The notes beneath the pieces were generated by a model, which worked only from the letters and a program-made list of their open reading frames with translations, was not told the origin of the DNA and did no database searches. The position numbers and the translations under genes were made by a program. 64,000 nucleotides of DNA, taken from positions 8,184,001-8,248,000 of the forward strand of contig JALIRH010000013.1 in assembly GCA_023055505.1 (NCBI GenBank), written 5' to 3'. Below, piece by piece: positions 46,559-58,670 of the stretch. The stretch is from Callipepla californica brunnescens. Taxonomy: Eukaryota; Chordata; Aves; Galliformes; Odontophoridae. The first letter of the stretch is position 1, and each line of letters opens with the position of its first letter.

Positions 46559-49251
46559 CTGACTTTGTGGCCACGTGGACCTCGGGCTGCTGCCTTTGAG
46601 ATCATCCCAGGGAAAAGGAGAGACTTCTACCCGAGAAGAGGGAGGAAGGCACTTTTCCCTCTGGGAACATATTTTCACAGCCTGTTTCCTTAATAAGCAC
46701 GATGGTGAGATAAAAGCATCCATGCCTGGATGAAGGGCTGCCTGGGGAAGGGTTAGGGATATTGCTGCCTTGCAATATCTGTGTGGGGGCCATGTGCTCT
46801 GAAAGAAGAGTTTGCAAATAACAGGAGCTTTGCTGTGGGTCAGAAGCAGGTCCTCATGGAACAGCCCTGCTGCTGATGTTCTGCTCCTGCTGGTGACAGT
46901 GTCCCTTGCATGTGGCCAAGCATTCCTGGGCATCCTGGCTGACTCCTCCAGGACTCCCCCCAGCATTGCGGAGTGGGCAATCCAGACCACAGAGCTAACA
47001 AACCTGAACAGCATCTTGGGGTAACGATGGTGAGAAGCTCTGCCCCTGCACTGCAGCTGGTTGCTGTGACCTTGATGCTGTTAGGCATTGGGCGCACAGT
47101 TCTGTGAGTGCTACCACAGCCACCAGGAGCCCACACTTGCAGCCCCCAGCTGCCTGCACCCAGCCTCAGGGCGAGGGGCTGGTGTCGGCCAGAAGATGGT
47201 GCTGGTAGGAAAGTGATTAAAGACATTGCTCTGTTTCTGCCAGCGTAGTTTGGAATTCTTTCCAAACCCCCTCCTCCTTCCTAGATGAGATGCTGTAAAA
47301 ATAACTCAACATGTTTAATGGTCCCGAATCTATCACCAGAGTTATTTATTACATCCAGCAGGTTACTGAGAGCTAAACTGCAGTAACTCGATACCTGCGA
47401 GGCAAGGGCTGCTTCTGGGCAGAGGATTCTCTGGGTCACTAATGGAAGCATAACCCTGATTGATAATGGTTTTAAGCTTATTTATTTTTCCCCAGGATCC
47501 TTCTCATAGCATCCTCCTGCACGTCTTGGCCAGACTGCCCCTTGGTGGGGTAACTCTGGGGATTCCCCAAGAAGTAGCAAATAGTGAGCCGGGCCCCCCT
47601 TCTGCAGAAGGTGTTTTATTTTTATTTTTGGATAAGTGAGATCTCTCTTCTGAATGCAGTGGAAATGCAGAACAGATTCTGTCTGTTGTAGCTATCGGCA
47701 TGTCTATGCAGTGCTGCTTTCCTGGGACTTTGTCACTTCTGTAATAGGTAATGGAGTCACACCAGCATCTCTAGTCCTTCTGAGTGCTGCTGCTCGCTGT
47801 GGCCATGCTCTGATTCTCCTGCCTGCAGGGATCCCAGTTCCTTGTGCAGTGCATAACCTGCCCCTATGCCAAGGTAGGAAGTGATAAAGCTGTTGACTTT
47901 CTCAGTGCAGACTCTTCACATCTGTGTGCCTGCCTGAGAGTGTCAGGAGGCAGAGGTGGTGGCAGGTCCTTCTGGCCTTAAGCAATGTGGCAGGGACTGA
48001 GCTCATGACTCTGCTCACATTGAGATGTACTCACCAAAGCTGCTTGTGGTGAAAGCAGCACCCTTTTCTGCACTTCCCTACCAGATGCTAGCTCCCACCT
48101 GATCCCTGCTGTATATGGAACTCATCACGTACTGCCATAGTGCTGGCAGCATTCAAAAAGCTAAAACAGTGAGCAGAGCTCTGCTTTAATCAGAGTGCTA
48201 TTGCTTTATCACATCCTAAGCCTGCTAGTGGCTTTCATGTGAATATCTAGCAGCCTCTACCAAGAACAGAGTTTGCTGCATGCTGAGAGCTGCTGCACAG
48301 GGGCTGATGCTATGCCTTGTCTTTTAAGTGAGGCTTCCAAGCTGGGATCATTTAAATGGAAGATTTCCAGCTGCTTGATGGAGCATGTTGTTGAGTCCTC
48401 CTACCAAGATCATACTCAAGAACTAACTGTGTGTGATCTGACTGGGGTCTCAGTTCCCCTGGGGAGGCCACTGTGGGGCTCCACACTTGTTCCCAAACTG
48501 CAAAATGGAGCCTTGATGCTCTATTCCTGGAGCACCCAGGGGGCTTGCAGGTAACAAGGCAACACTAAGCACAGTAAGCCCTGCCCTCCAGGGCTTGCTC
48601 CAGTTCCAATGCTATGAGTGAGGGGACTGGTATGGTCTGTGTACTCCTTGGTGTTTGAAAGCAAGTTTCCAATACTAGCTGTCCTTTGGTATCCCTACCT
48701 TCATGTGAAGCTACTGGAGGCCATGCAGCAGGACCAGAGCTGAGTCCTGCTTTTGTGATCTGAGCTTTTTATTGAAGAAAAACCTCCTTTGATAAGCTGC
48801 AGATCTCTGGTTGTGAGGGAGCATGCAGCGCTCCTTGTTTGAGGTGTACTTGATCCCCCCAAGCAAAGCTTCTGCAGCTGGTGAGACCAATTGTCTTGGT
48901 TCCTCTTCCAAGAGAAGCTGAGACTGGCTGCTTTTCCATGTGCTACTCTTCCAAATCTAGCACCATCCAAATGAACCCTGCCACCATAATCCAGGTAATC
49001 TATAGGGAAGCTCTGTTATCCCTTTGTATCCACAATGGGTTTGAGGGCTTAATCCTGAACCCAGCCTGACCCAGGGTGTCATTTAAAAGCAGTTGGTAAT
49101 ACCTTCCTTTCTACTTGTCCAGCTCATATCTGCCTAGTTTGTGCAGTCCTCTGTCTTCTCCAAGGCAGGATGACGATCGTGGCTGTACATCATCATTAGT
49201 TGTACCAATACTACAGAGTTTTTGTGTTTGGGAAAACAAATCAAACCCTGT

Positions 49252-49330
49252 AGGTTTTGTGTTTAGATTACTAGCATCTATTATTCCTGAAGGTTTTTGT
49301 GCTTGGATTATTAGCATCTATTATTCCTGA
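49252..49330 (+). repeat. Two-copy tandem repeat, 39-40 bp unit
   Basis: The units 49252-49290 and 49291-49330 differ by a few substitutions and one inserted T. Both end in tagcatctattattcctga. Confidence 0.85.
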
Positions 49331-50410
49331 GGGCTGGTACTTGCTCTAGATAGTCCTGCATCTTTCTTGGATCCCTTTTCTCTGTAGAATAGTAAGGAAG
49401 AATGTAAAGGAAGAGGGTGAGATAAGGGTATGGAGGCTCCGAAGCTAGTGAATGCTGGTGTTGATTCTTCATGCAGTTTGGTCTTCAGCCTTGAAGACCA
49501 TCCATGTGCAGATGACTTTGAGTACCCCAGGATCAGCTGGAGCCAGATGATTCCAAGGGTCAAAAAGGGATCTGCACCCACAAATCAGCAGGAAGAGGGA
49601 AAGTGGCAGCTGAAGGGGATGTGACCCTCCTGGAAGGGTGTTTTGGTGAGGGGATGGGTCTGGAACTTATTCTGAGCTTATCAGGTAATTAAATCGCTAT
49701 CTTCTAGGGTAAGTGTGTGGTTATAGTCCCAAGGCCTCTGGACCACATCAGATGAGTATGTGGGAGTCAGTCCCAGGTACTGAGCAGTGTCAAAGGGAGA
49801 GGGGTTTGTTCTTGCATACTGGGACTGGGGCTCCTACAGGACTACTGTCCCTTCTGGAGTGGGGGATGCTTAGTTTGGACATCCTTTCTACAGCAAGCCA
49901 TCTCCACTGGGATCCCTGGGCCTATTATAGCCTGATTAAATATTAAAACAATTCATTTTGTACTTAAACTGTTTCGAAGGCTCCTGCTGATGATGACTTT
50001 GAAGTCTGTGGCAAAAGGGTTTGCTCTTATTTTTTCTTTTCCCCCTTCACCTCCATCCCCACCTTTCCCCAGGCAGGAAGGGAAGGGTAGTTCTCTTCTA
50101 CCGTTAGCCCTCATCCAAACCACATGGCTGTACACCAGAGGAAGGAGATGCATGAAAGGCACCCAGTCACTGGGGTATCCATGGCAGGCGGGGTGACATA
50201 TTGGGGTGAACTTAGGGATTGCCCATCTCTGTAATGCCTGGAGTCTATCTGTGGCCACTTCTCCCTGTCTTATGCTGCAGAAATAGGAAGGAGAGGGCAG
50301 CTCCAAGGAGACCAGACTCCTGGGGGCAAGGTCCAGGGTGGGATCCCAGCACTGGAGGGATGTTTGAACACCCGATGGGCTCAGGGCTTAACTTTCAGGT
50401 TGTACTCTAC

Positions 50411-50431
50411 TTTTTTTTTTTTTTTTTTTTT
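50411..50431 (+). repeat. Poly(T) tract, 21 T
   Basis: An uninterrupted T run with no recognised retrocopy on either side. Confidence 0.9.
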
Positions 50432-50869
50432 CCACCATCCAGTCCCACGAGACCTGCACCTCCTCTGTCTGCTACAGATGAAGGAATAGGTGCTAAATAT
50501 TTTGCCTCAGCTGAAGCAGCCTTCCTTCATTTTCCTGTCTTCCCTCCCCCTCCTCCAGCCCCATCTTTTACATCTGTTGTATGTGAAATCCAGCAAACTC
50601 TCAGCAGAGCTCATTACTCACGGCCCACTGCTCTGAAGAGGGCTGAAAGGTCCTGCACGTAATGATTTGGAGGTGATTTGTATTTAAGATGCTTGGTTTT
50701 CAGATGCTGGGGGAGGAGAGGGGAAATTAAATAATTGAAAGCTGATGGGGAAGGGATGCAGAGAGTCGTGGATAGAGGGAGAGGACAACAGGTTCTCCTG
50801 GTCCAGAAGTGTTTGAGTTAATAATTAGCAGTTACACAGATGTTGGGTTAAAATCGAAGAGTGAGGAAA

Positions 50870-51050
50870 GTTATTGAACCATTTGTGTTGGAAGGGACCC
50901 TTAATGGTTATCATTCCAATACCTTTGCAATGAGCAGGGACACACACAGCTCCATCAGGTGCTCAGAGTCCCATCCAGCCTGACCTTGTGTGTCTCCAGG
51001 GATGGAGCACCTGCCACTTCTCTGGGCAAAATCTTCCTTGTGCCCATGTA
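50870..51050 (-). mobile_element. CR1 LINE 3'-end fragment
   Basis: Complementary CR1 phrases occur in order: accatttgtgttggaaggga, a cccatccagcctgacctt block, tccagggatggagcacctgc and acttctctgggca. Orientation is minus. Confidence 0.8.
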
Positions 51051-53765
51051 GGGTGAGAGCATGCCTCAGGTGTGGGGAAAATTGGTCAAAAAAAGGTGGG
51101 ACAGACTGCCATAGCAGAATTGATGGGATGTGGTCATGTTTGAAGCAATAAGGCCAATCTGCCTTCTCACATCTTTGGGAAATCTTGCTAGTGGTCCCAA
51201 GTGCTTGGCAAACTACCACCAAAAGAAGTGAGCAAGGCTACCGGTGCAGGGCAGGCTGGGTGGCCCTGAGCCATGCAAAGAATGTGGCTTGCTGATGCAA
51301 AGTGTGCAGTATGAGCCTCATGGGGCAGTTCTCAAGGTCTCAAAGCAAACAGAGATCCCATGGGTGCAACTCATTTTTGGGTGAGGAAACTGAAGCACGA
51401 AGGCTGGGAATTAATTGCTTAGGAAAAGAGCCGGTCGTCTGAATGCCACTTGCATGAGGCTGGGCTTGGTCTAAAACAGCTGTATCCCATATTCAGCCTA
51501 TTTCCTTCTCTTTTGAAGAAATTAACAAAAAAACCTTTGTCTGATTGCTCACAGTGGGTGCCAGCAGGACTTGATGGCTTCTGGAAGCCAAAGGATACGT
51601 TCAGGATACTTTCTGCCCTTGATCTTAAGGCTGAACTTCCAAAGCCTGCCTTTAACCCTGACCCTAACTTGTGCCTGGAAGGAACCCATTCCTCACCCTA
51701 GCAAACCCGCAGGTGTGGATTTCCTTCCCGGTGCCATACAAGCTGCCAGCAATCCTCTTGTCCCTGGAGGCATGTAGATAGCCCATTAGGGCTGGGGAGT
51801 CCACTTTTATTCAAATCCTCCAGCCTCAGATCTGAGAATCAAGTCAGATTAGGCTGCCTGATCCGAAGCTAATGAGTTGGGGAATGAAAGTCAGAAATCA
51901 ATAGCCTGGGAAGATCTAATGCTTTTACACGTGCTGTCTGTGTACTTACTGGCTCTATACAAGGAGTGGGTAAGTCTGAGGAGCGTCCCCTTAATTCTGG
52001 TGTTTAAACCCTTGCAGGTTCTCCCCCTGCTGTGGTTTTATCTCCCAAGGCGTGGATGCTAGAAGCTGCTTTTGCCTGCATCTTCTTTGAGCATCATACT
52101 TTCTCTGGAAAATACAGTGCGGGAGCTATGAGCCCTGATGTAAATAAGCCTAAGAAAATTAAGTTTTTCTTCATCTGCCTGAATACCTCAAAAAGCCTTT
52201 TCTGCCCATTTCTGGGGCGAGGACAAACAGCACTTTTGTTCTCCCTCCCCCCAGCGCTCCCAGGCTGTGCAGCTGGTGCCCCGCTCTGCCCACAGCAGGA
52301 GGCTCTGTCCGTCCGTCCCTGCGTCCAGCAGTCAGAGCGGGTGCTGGCAGATGGCTGGGGAAGAGCAGAGCTTTCTCTTTGGAGGCTGCGATTAAAAGCG
52401 CTCCAGTGATGCTCGCATGGGCTGTGGGGTTGTCGCTCCCAGCAGTCGGTCAGGCTCCGTTGGGGAGTTAAAAGGGGAGATGTTAGTGTAGCGATGGAAG
52501 ATGCTGTTGGAGTTCAGATCAGATCCCAGGCTCAGCAGCTCACCCACAGTGCTCCTAGTGAGCCCTGGTGTCCAGCAGGTAAAGCCCAAGACCTGGCTCA
52601 GGGTGATGCCGAGAAGGTAAGTCACTTCTATTTCCACAAAAGAAAAGGAAAAGTGTGTATTTAGAAGCAACCATTCTCATACTTTTCTAGCTTCCAGCAG
52701 TGGATCATTTAGGGTGTCCCATATCAGCAGGTTAACTTGTTGCCCTAAACATCTTAGAAAATGTATTATGTTGCACATAAAGAATAAGCAGAATAAAGAC
52801 AAGGGATGTCCAAAGTATGGTGCTGACAGAAATATATTCCTGGAAAACAAAAATCAATGGTAAATAGTCTATAGCAGAGCTGCACATGAACAGCTGGAAT
52901 AAGCCCTAAATATTTATTATTAATACCGAAGCTGTTTATTTTTTGACATATTAAATAGGTCATATATCTCATCTAATAAAACCTCTGCGTAAAGTGCTGG
53001 CTCTGCTGGGCTGGGAAAAGATTTTGCTTTTGAGGTCTGAGCAGAGTGAGAATATAAGAGTTCTTATGTTACTTAGAAAATAAAAATTAAAGCCTTTGGT
53101 GATATTTGCAGGGGTTGGTAAGAGTTTCCTTCCCCTGTGACCCAGAGGTGTGCTCAGAGTAGGGGGTGTGGGTTCAAGTCTTGTAGCATCCAGGGATTCC
53201 TTGTGTCAGGATGGATAATCCACTTAACCTAGACTAGGCTTCGTTCTAGAAATGGGCCTGCAGCAACGTACCCTCTGGGATGGTAAAAGTGATGGGGAGG
53301 TGCACAGTGACAGCAAGTAATCTTCTCCCCCTTTGGAGACATCATTAAGCAAATATCTACAAAGCTGCCCCAGCTTCGGAAGCCAGTAGCTCGAAGTTAA
53401 CTGGATGCTTAAGTGCATTAGGACCTAGTTGCTGCCATGCCTAAGTGTTGGGGGTGGAAGAAGTGTTGTACAAAGGCCCCTGCATTTTAAAATCCCTATC
53501 CAATGGCATTAACCCCATGTCAATCTGCCTAAATCTTCCAGGACCCCAGGAAAGCTGAGTATCCTCACTGAATTTCTTTCAAAGTGCAGTGAAGCCTCTA
53601 TTCCTAGCCTCTCAGCAATGGCACTGAGGTGGAGAGTTGACTCTCCTTTAGCCACCAGGTGGTATTGAGCAACCCATATCCACCCTTCCTGCCTCAGTTT
53701 CCCCACCTTCCAAATGACAAATTTCCTTTTGCTCCAAGAGTTTAATATAATTGTATTAGCAATTA

Positions 53766-53830
53766 ATGCCCTTAGAATCGTAGTCTTTAAGACTGGAAAA
53801 GATTACTAAGATTGTTAAGTCCAACGAATT
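53766..53830 (-). mobile_element. Short CR1 LINE 3' terminus
   Basis: The phrases agaatcgtagtctttaagac, tggaaaagattactaagatt and aagtccaac match a CR1 end in complement. What follows is not clearly CR1. Confidence 0.55.
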
Positions 53831-54116
53831 CTCTTTACTATTTCTTTTTTTGTTTTCTTCCCAACCCCATCCTCAGTACAAGAGCCAGCCTTGGACTATC
53901 TGAGTGAAGCGTCCACGTTGGCTGGACTCATTATCACATCCTGGGGGAGATTCTGGGTTTTCATCTGGACCAGTTTGTACCTGAAGTCAGACTATGCATG
54001 TGTGAGTGCACTCACTGGCCTGGCATGGCTTTGTGCATGTTAAAGCCTTCCAAGATGGGTCCCAACTAGGATTTGGAGTAGTTCTAGATGGGGCAGACTT
54101 AACCATCTTGGTTTTC

Positions 54117-54275
54117 CTAGAATCATTAAGGTTGGAAATAGCTCTAAGCTCATGTAGTCCAACCATCAGCTCATTACCACCATGCCCTCTAGCCATGTCC
54201 CTCAGTGCCAAATCTCCACATTTCTTGAGCCTGTTCCAGTGCTTCACCATTCTTTCTGAACAGAATTTTTTTCCT
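54117..54275 (-). mobile_element. CR1 LINE 3'-end fragment
   Basis: Complementary CR1 order is preserved: ctagaatcattaaggttgga, agctcatgtagtccaacc, the ccctcagtgccaaatctcca block, and ctgttccagtgcttcaccat. Confidence 0.85.
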
Positions 54276-54514
54276 GGACTAGAAAGTTTTCAAGACTGGA
54301 AATCCCATTATTCCCATTGATTGCTGCAATGCAACTTACATGCTCCCCCAAAAAATCATTGAACCCCTTCCAGAGGAGCATGTGGGTTGTTGTAAAGCAA
54401 AAAATAAAAAATGAAAAAGCTTCTGCCACCCAACCCCCCCCACTCTGGATTCTTGACATTGTCTAATCTATGTGTAAATTCACCTTGTGCTGGTTAACTC
54501 CTGCGCCAGGGCCC

Positions 54515-54740
54515 AGCTCTTTTCAATGTACCACGTAAATGCTGCTCACCATGTATTTACATTGAACGTGTTGCCCCACTGTACATTAACATTTAAAACA
54601 AAATCGCCAGCCCCATCACGAGCATCACTCTGAGGGAAGGCAGCACAGCATAGACATCGTGTAAGTAATTTGTTCAACATTGGTGATAATAAGCTATGCC
54701 GAGCAATAAGAACATAAACACAGGGCTTTGTGTGAGTGTG
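54515..54740. promoter_or_regulatory. AT-rich block resembling a conserved non-coding element
   Basis: No frame, repeat match or gene is evident. The block is low in simple sequence, AT-rich, and contains an inverted repeat TTCAATGTA (54522-54530) / TACATTGAA (54558-54566). The call is by texture only. Confidence 0.3.
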
Positions 54741-54749
54741 TGTGTTTAT

Positions 54750-54910
54750 TTTTTTCTCCCTTTTTCTTCTTTTTCTTTCTTATTTTTTTTTTAAGGAACC
54801 TCTGAGGGGAAAAAAAAAAAAAAAAAGCTATGAATGATTCATAGATGCAAGGGGGGAAAAAGACGAAGAGAGAGAGGGAGAGAAAGAGAGATTAAGAGAG
54901 AGAAGCTTCA
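54750..54910 (+). repeat. Pyrimidine tract followed by purine tract with a central palindrome
   Basis: A T/C-rich stretch (about 54750-54793) is followed by A17 (54810-54826), then a perfect palindrome CTATGAAT-G-ATTCATAG (54828-54844), then a GA-rich stretch to about 54905. It is low complexity. Confidence 0.8.
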
Positions 54911-55759
54911 AAGTGACTGGAGCGGATTTGAAGTCCTGAGCGTTCCTGTGCTGGGCAGGCCAGCAATTCACCAGAGAGACCCCGTCAAACTCCCCCCATC
55001 CTTCGCCCCGGCCTCATCCCTGCTGCCTCCTCCTCCTCACTGCCAACACAGCCTCCCAGTCGCAGGTTCAAAGTTCAGCAGCATCTAATGATGGGAAGGC
55101 CTCCCAAACCCTCTGTGAGTGGCATCTGTTTATAGGCACGGCCCTTCCCTAGTGGTTTAGCCTGGCTTAAAATAAAATAAAATAAAAGAGGAGGAGGAAG
55201 AGTAGAGGAAGATAGAGGGCTCTTTAAAAAAAAAAAAGTATAAAAAAATCTACTGGTGATGAAGTGCCTTTGATTCTGAATATTAAAAAAGCCCATTAGA
55301 TTTAAATGTAGTGAGAATATTAACGCTGCTGCCTTGATTTGTATTCAGTGGCTACCACGGGTACACTTTGGGAGTGTGAAAGAAAAATACAGCTCGTGCC
55401 TGGGTGGGATGCTGGCTTTCCCAGCAAGGAGCAGCCAGGGGGACAGAGGGATGGGTTGTCCCCTCTCCATCCCATGCTCCTGGCCATCAGAGGGATGGGG
55501 ACTTCCAAAGGCACAACTGGTGGGATCGCCACCCACACGGTTAAAACTCATTATTCTTTTGCAGAAAAATTCAGGAATTTCAACACTTGGTTTTGCTGTG
55601 CCCAGAATAAGGGGGTATCCTCTTCCAGGCAATCCAAGTCTCAACATTATTTTCCCTCTGTTTTATTTAATATCATTAAATTTTTTCTCCTTCAGTTTAA
55701 TGATGTAATTGAATTAAATGCATGAGCTATCATGGCAGAGGAAGTAAGTGAAGTCTAGG

Positions 55760-55880
55760 GCAAATCCTGTCAGACCTGTTATTGTTTATATGTCACAAAA
55801 TAAACGACACAACAATGAATGGCTAATACTCTAATTAGCATTACATGCTGACTTTATTTTATTAATCAAAGGCAGTAGCA
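55760..55880. promoter_or_regulatory. Candidate enhancer with SOX, homeodomain and TCF/LEF-type motifs
   Basis: Within about 95 bp lie ATTGTTT (55781-55787), AACAATG (55811-55817), TAATTA (55832-55837) and ATCAAAGG (55865-55872). The surrounding sequence is complex, AT-rich and non-coding, as in vertebrate conserved elements. A role in EDNRB2 expression is inference. Confidence 0.35.
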
Positions 55881-57449
55881 GTCAGTGGTCTATTGAAACA
55901 GCTTGATGTTATAATACTTCCAAAAGAGAAGAAGAGATAACGGCTCAGCACTAATTAGAGTAGCAGCTGATTTTAGAAAAAAAACCCTCTGAAATTGTTG
56001 CCTGGCTAAAACAAGGATATCAAACGCTGCAAATATTCCAATTTATAAAATGAAAAGAACAAAAAAAAAAAAAAAAACAGAAGCTTTTAAGATGTTAAGA
56101 TTAGAAGAAATAATAGGCAGCTGTACTGTCATATCATGATATGTCCCGACTTGTCATTAGTACTACAAAGTATTGGGACATGAGGTGTTCCAAAAGAAAT
56201 AAAAAGAAACTATATTGAACAAATAACACTGTTCCAAGTATTAGACCACAATTAGTATCAAATATCACAGTGCAGTTTCAGGAATTTCTGAATTACTTTC
56301 AGATTTCAAATACTCTGAACCCAATGGAAATAAAAATCAAATGATTTGACAACAATATTTTTCATTTTGACTTGGGCTCTTTTGGAAGGAAAACTTCAGC
56401 GCTGAGATTTTCTAAGGGCCCATATCTTGGCTGGGAGCTGGACAGATGCTGGAACCTCTGATGAGTAGGTCACAGAAAAAGCTTGATGTCTGTTTTAACA
56501 GGTGACTTCCCGGCAATATGTGTCCTCCATGCCCAGTGCTTAGCTGGAAAGGCAATATGAATGTAGATTGGATAGCCACACTGTCAAGTCTCAAAAAATT
56601 GAAGGAAACCCAGGTTGGCGTTGGGGCAAAGCAGCTGATCTCACCATAACGATAGCAAACACTGACTTGAGCAAGTCCGGGTTTCTGCTCGCAGTCCTTT
56701 AATCAGTCTCAGCATACAGTCGGATTGCAAGGTAAGGAATCAGCATGAGGACTGGGTACTCCAAGACACATTGACCACTTTGTCCTGGTCAATCTATTAT
56801 CTCAGTCTTCTCTTGTTGAGTTCTTGGCATGTATGATCTGGACAACCACTTTTTCTTTGCCTGGTTGTGAGCTTCACCCAGCTTGCCTGCTGGACTTGCT
56901 GTGGACTGATGTCACTCAGTGCGACATCTTCTCTTTTCTTGAACACCTCCAGGGAACGGTGACTCCCCCACCTCCCTGTGCAGCCTTCTGGTCGTCTGCA
57001 GAAGTTATTGACCATTATGTCTGGATCACTACAGTAACTATCCAGCAGGCAGGGCATAGAAAATTTGGAGAGCAGATGGTCTGAGACTTTCTTGGTCCTC
57101 AAACAGAGAAGTCTGAGGTGAGGGACCAAGCATAACTTTGCTCCAGATTTGTTAGTAGTGCCTTGAAAATCCCATCTCTGCGTGACAAACAATGCATAAG
57201 AACTGGCATAAAATGGATTGTATCACCTCCCATCTCCTCACTCTCAATGTCTGAGCTGAAGTTCCATTCTTTGAGCAAAAGCTCATGAAGTGTTTGAACT
57301 CAATGATGCTGGACCAGCTTGTACTAGCAGAGCCTGTGTGAATACATTGCCACTGCGGAGTGTAATGTGATTTTCCCCGGAGGAAAATTCCTGTTGCAAT
57401 GCACAGGCATACAAGGAAGCACAATTAACTTCTCTGGAGGAGCCTAAAG

Positions 57450-57720
57450 CCTGCTTTCCTTGAGTGTTGTGTAATTAAAACCTCAGTCTTGTTAATACAT
57501 TAGTGAGATGTTTGCGTATAATTCATCAAATGTTTATGAAAACGCGTAACAAATAATCCTGACAAACAAGTTGCTTAATTGAGATAAGGGATGGGAAGCC
57601 TTGTGAATTTTTAATAAAAAGGGGGAAAGAAAGCATGCTACGTTAATCAGATGAAGTTATCTCATTCAATATTTTCAAGTGACTTCTCCAGTGCACATTT
57701 TATTTAATATATTACACAAA
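57450..57720. promoter_or_regulatory. AT-rich CNE-like block
   Basis: It has many TAAT and ATTA cores (taattaaaa, gcttaattga, cgttaatcag), non-repetitive sequence and no open frame. The resemblance to vertebrate conserved non-coding sequence is by composition only. Confidence 0.25.
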
Positions 57721-58544
57721 AGGAATAACTTGATCCCCCAAAGAGATCTGTGTAGAAAATCCTCTTTTGCAACAAACACAGCATTGGCTTAAGGCATTCC
57801 CAAGCTATTGATCAAAATCTTATTTTTTGTTCTTGACAGATAAGAGCGTTGATATTTGCCTGGGATTTGCACTTTCTCTATCTGGAAGAGGAATGACTAA
57901 TGCCTGCCCAATGCCTGAGTGTCTTTCCCCACATAGGTAGTTAACTGTTGTACAGAATCAGCAATAGTGTCAGCATACATACAATGCTAGCTGATTACGC
58001 TTTGGAAAGAAGAATTCTGTTCAGATTAAAAGCTTCTCACACAGTTAATTCGGTGAGTATGAGGTATCCCACCATGACCACCAGGACCAATGCCCTCCCC
58101 ATCTTACTTTTTTCTCTTAGTCTGTTCAGTTGATTAAGATGATGAAGTTCAATAAGGCATGTTTTTTGGCCTAAACTTTGCTTGATAATTCCTCTCTCAA
58201 TTTCAAGCTTGAAAAAGAGCTTTTGAGTGCCAAAGCCTCACTGTCTTGCCCAAGAGTGTCAGGCTTTTTTTTTTTTCTTTTTCTCACTAGTTTGCTGTCT
58301 TGGAGCAAGAGGTTGTGAATCTGTTCCTATTACAGCACCAATGTAAGAAATCTTCCTCTACCAGATAAAGACCTGCATGCTCCATAGGAAGAGACAGCCT
58401 GGACCCAGATCACCTTGTCTTCCTCCCTCCCCCATTTCATCAAAATTGCAATGGGACCTTACAAATATTTAAACCTGAATCTAATGGGAAGAGGTAATGG
58501 CCTAGGTGGTTTAGGGACCTCTCTACTCCCTTTACCTCCTGCCA

Positions 58545-58612
58545 TGTGTGGGGAAGGTAGAATAAATACCACTTCTCTCCTTGGTCCCTTCCAACACAAA
58601 CCATTCTGTAAT
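58545..58612 (+). mobile_element. CR1 LINE 3' terminus, plus orientation
   Basis: The phrases ggtcccttccaacacaaacc and attctgtaattc are a CR1 3' end in sense orientation. They directly abut a second CR1 end in the opposite orientation. Confidence 0.6.
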
Positions 58613-58670
58613 TCACAGAATCATAGAATCACAGAATTGTAGAAGTTGGAAGGGACTTCTGGAGTCTGAT
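58613..58670 (-). mobile_element. CR1 LINE 3' terminus, minus orientation
   Basis: The segment cacagaatcatagaatcac, followed by gttggaagggacttctggag, is the complement of a CR1 tail with its octamer repeats. It is tail-to-tail with the preceding fragment. Confidence 0.75.

Larger units (their letters stand above)
43364..54500. other. Gene-poor stretch, middle part
   Basis: No supported gene is present. It includes CR1 pieces at 44784, 50870, 53766 and 54117, a G-run at 45016-45033, a CTCF-like site at 46541, a two-copy tandem repeat at 49252, a T21 tract at 50411 and an AT-rich block at about 52730-52985. Confidence 0.5.

Noticed and set aside
46442..47014. 190-codon minus-strand open frame
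   Set aside because: No recognisable domain, Ser/Pro-rich composition, no splice or promoter support. Likely chance.
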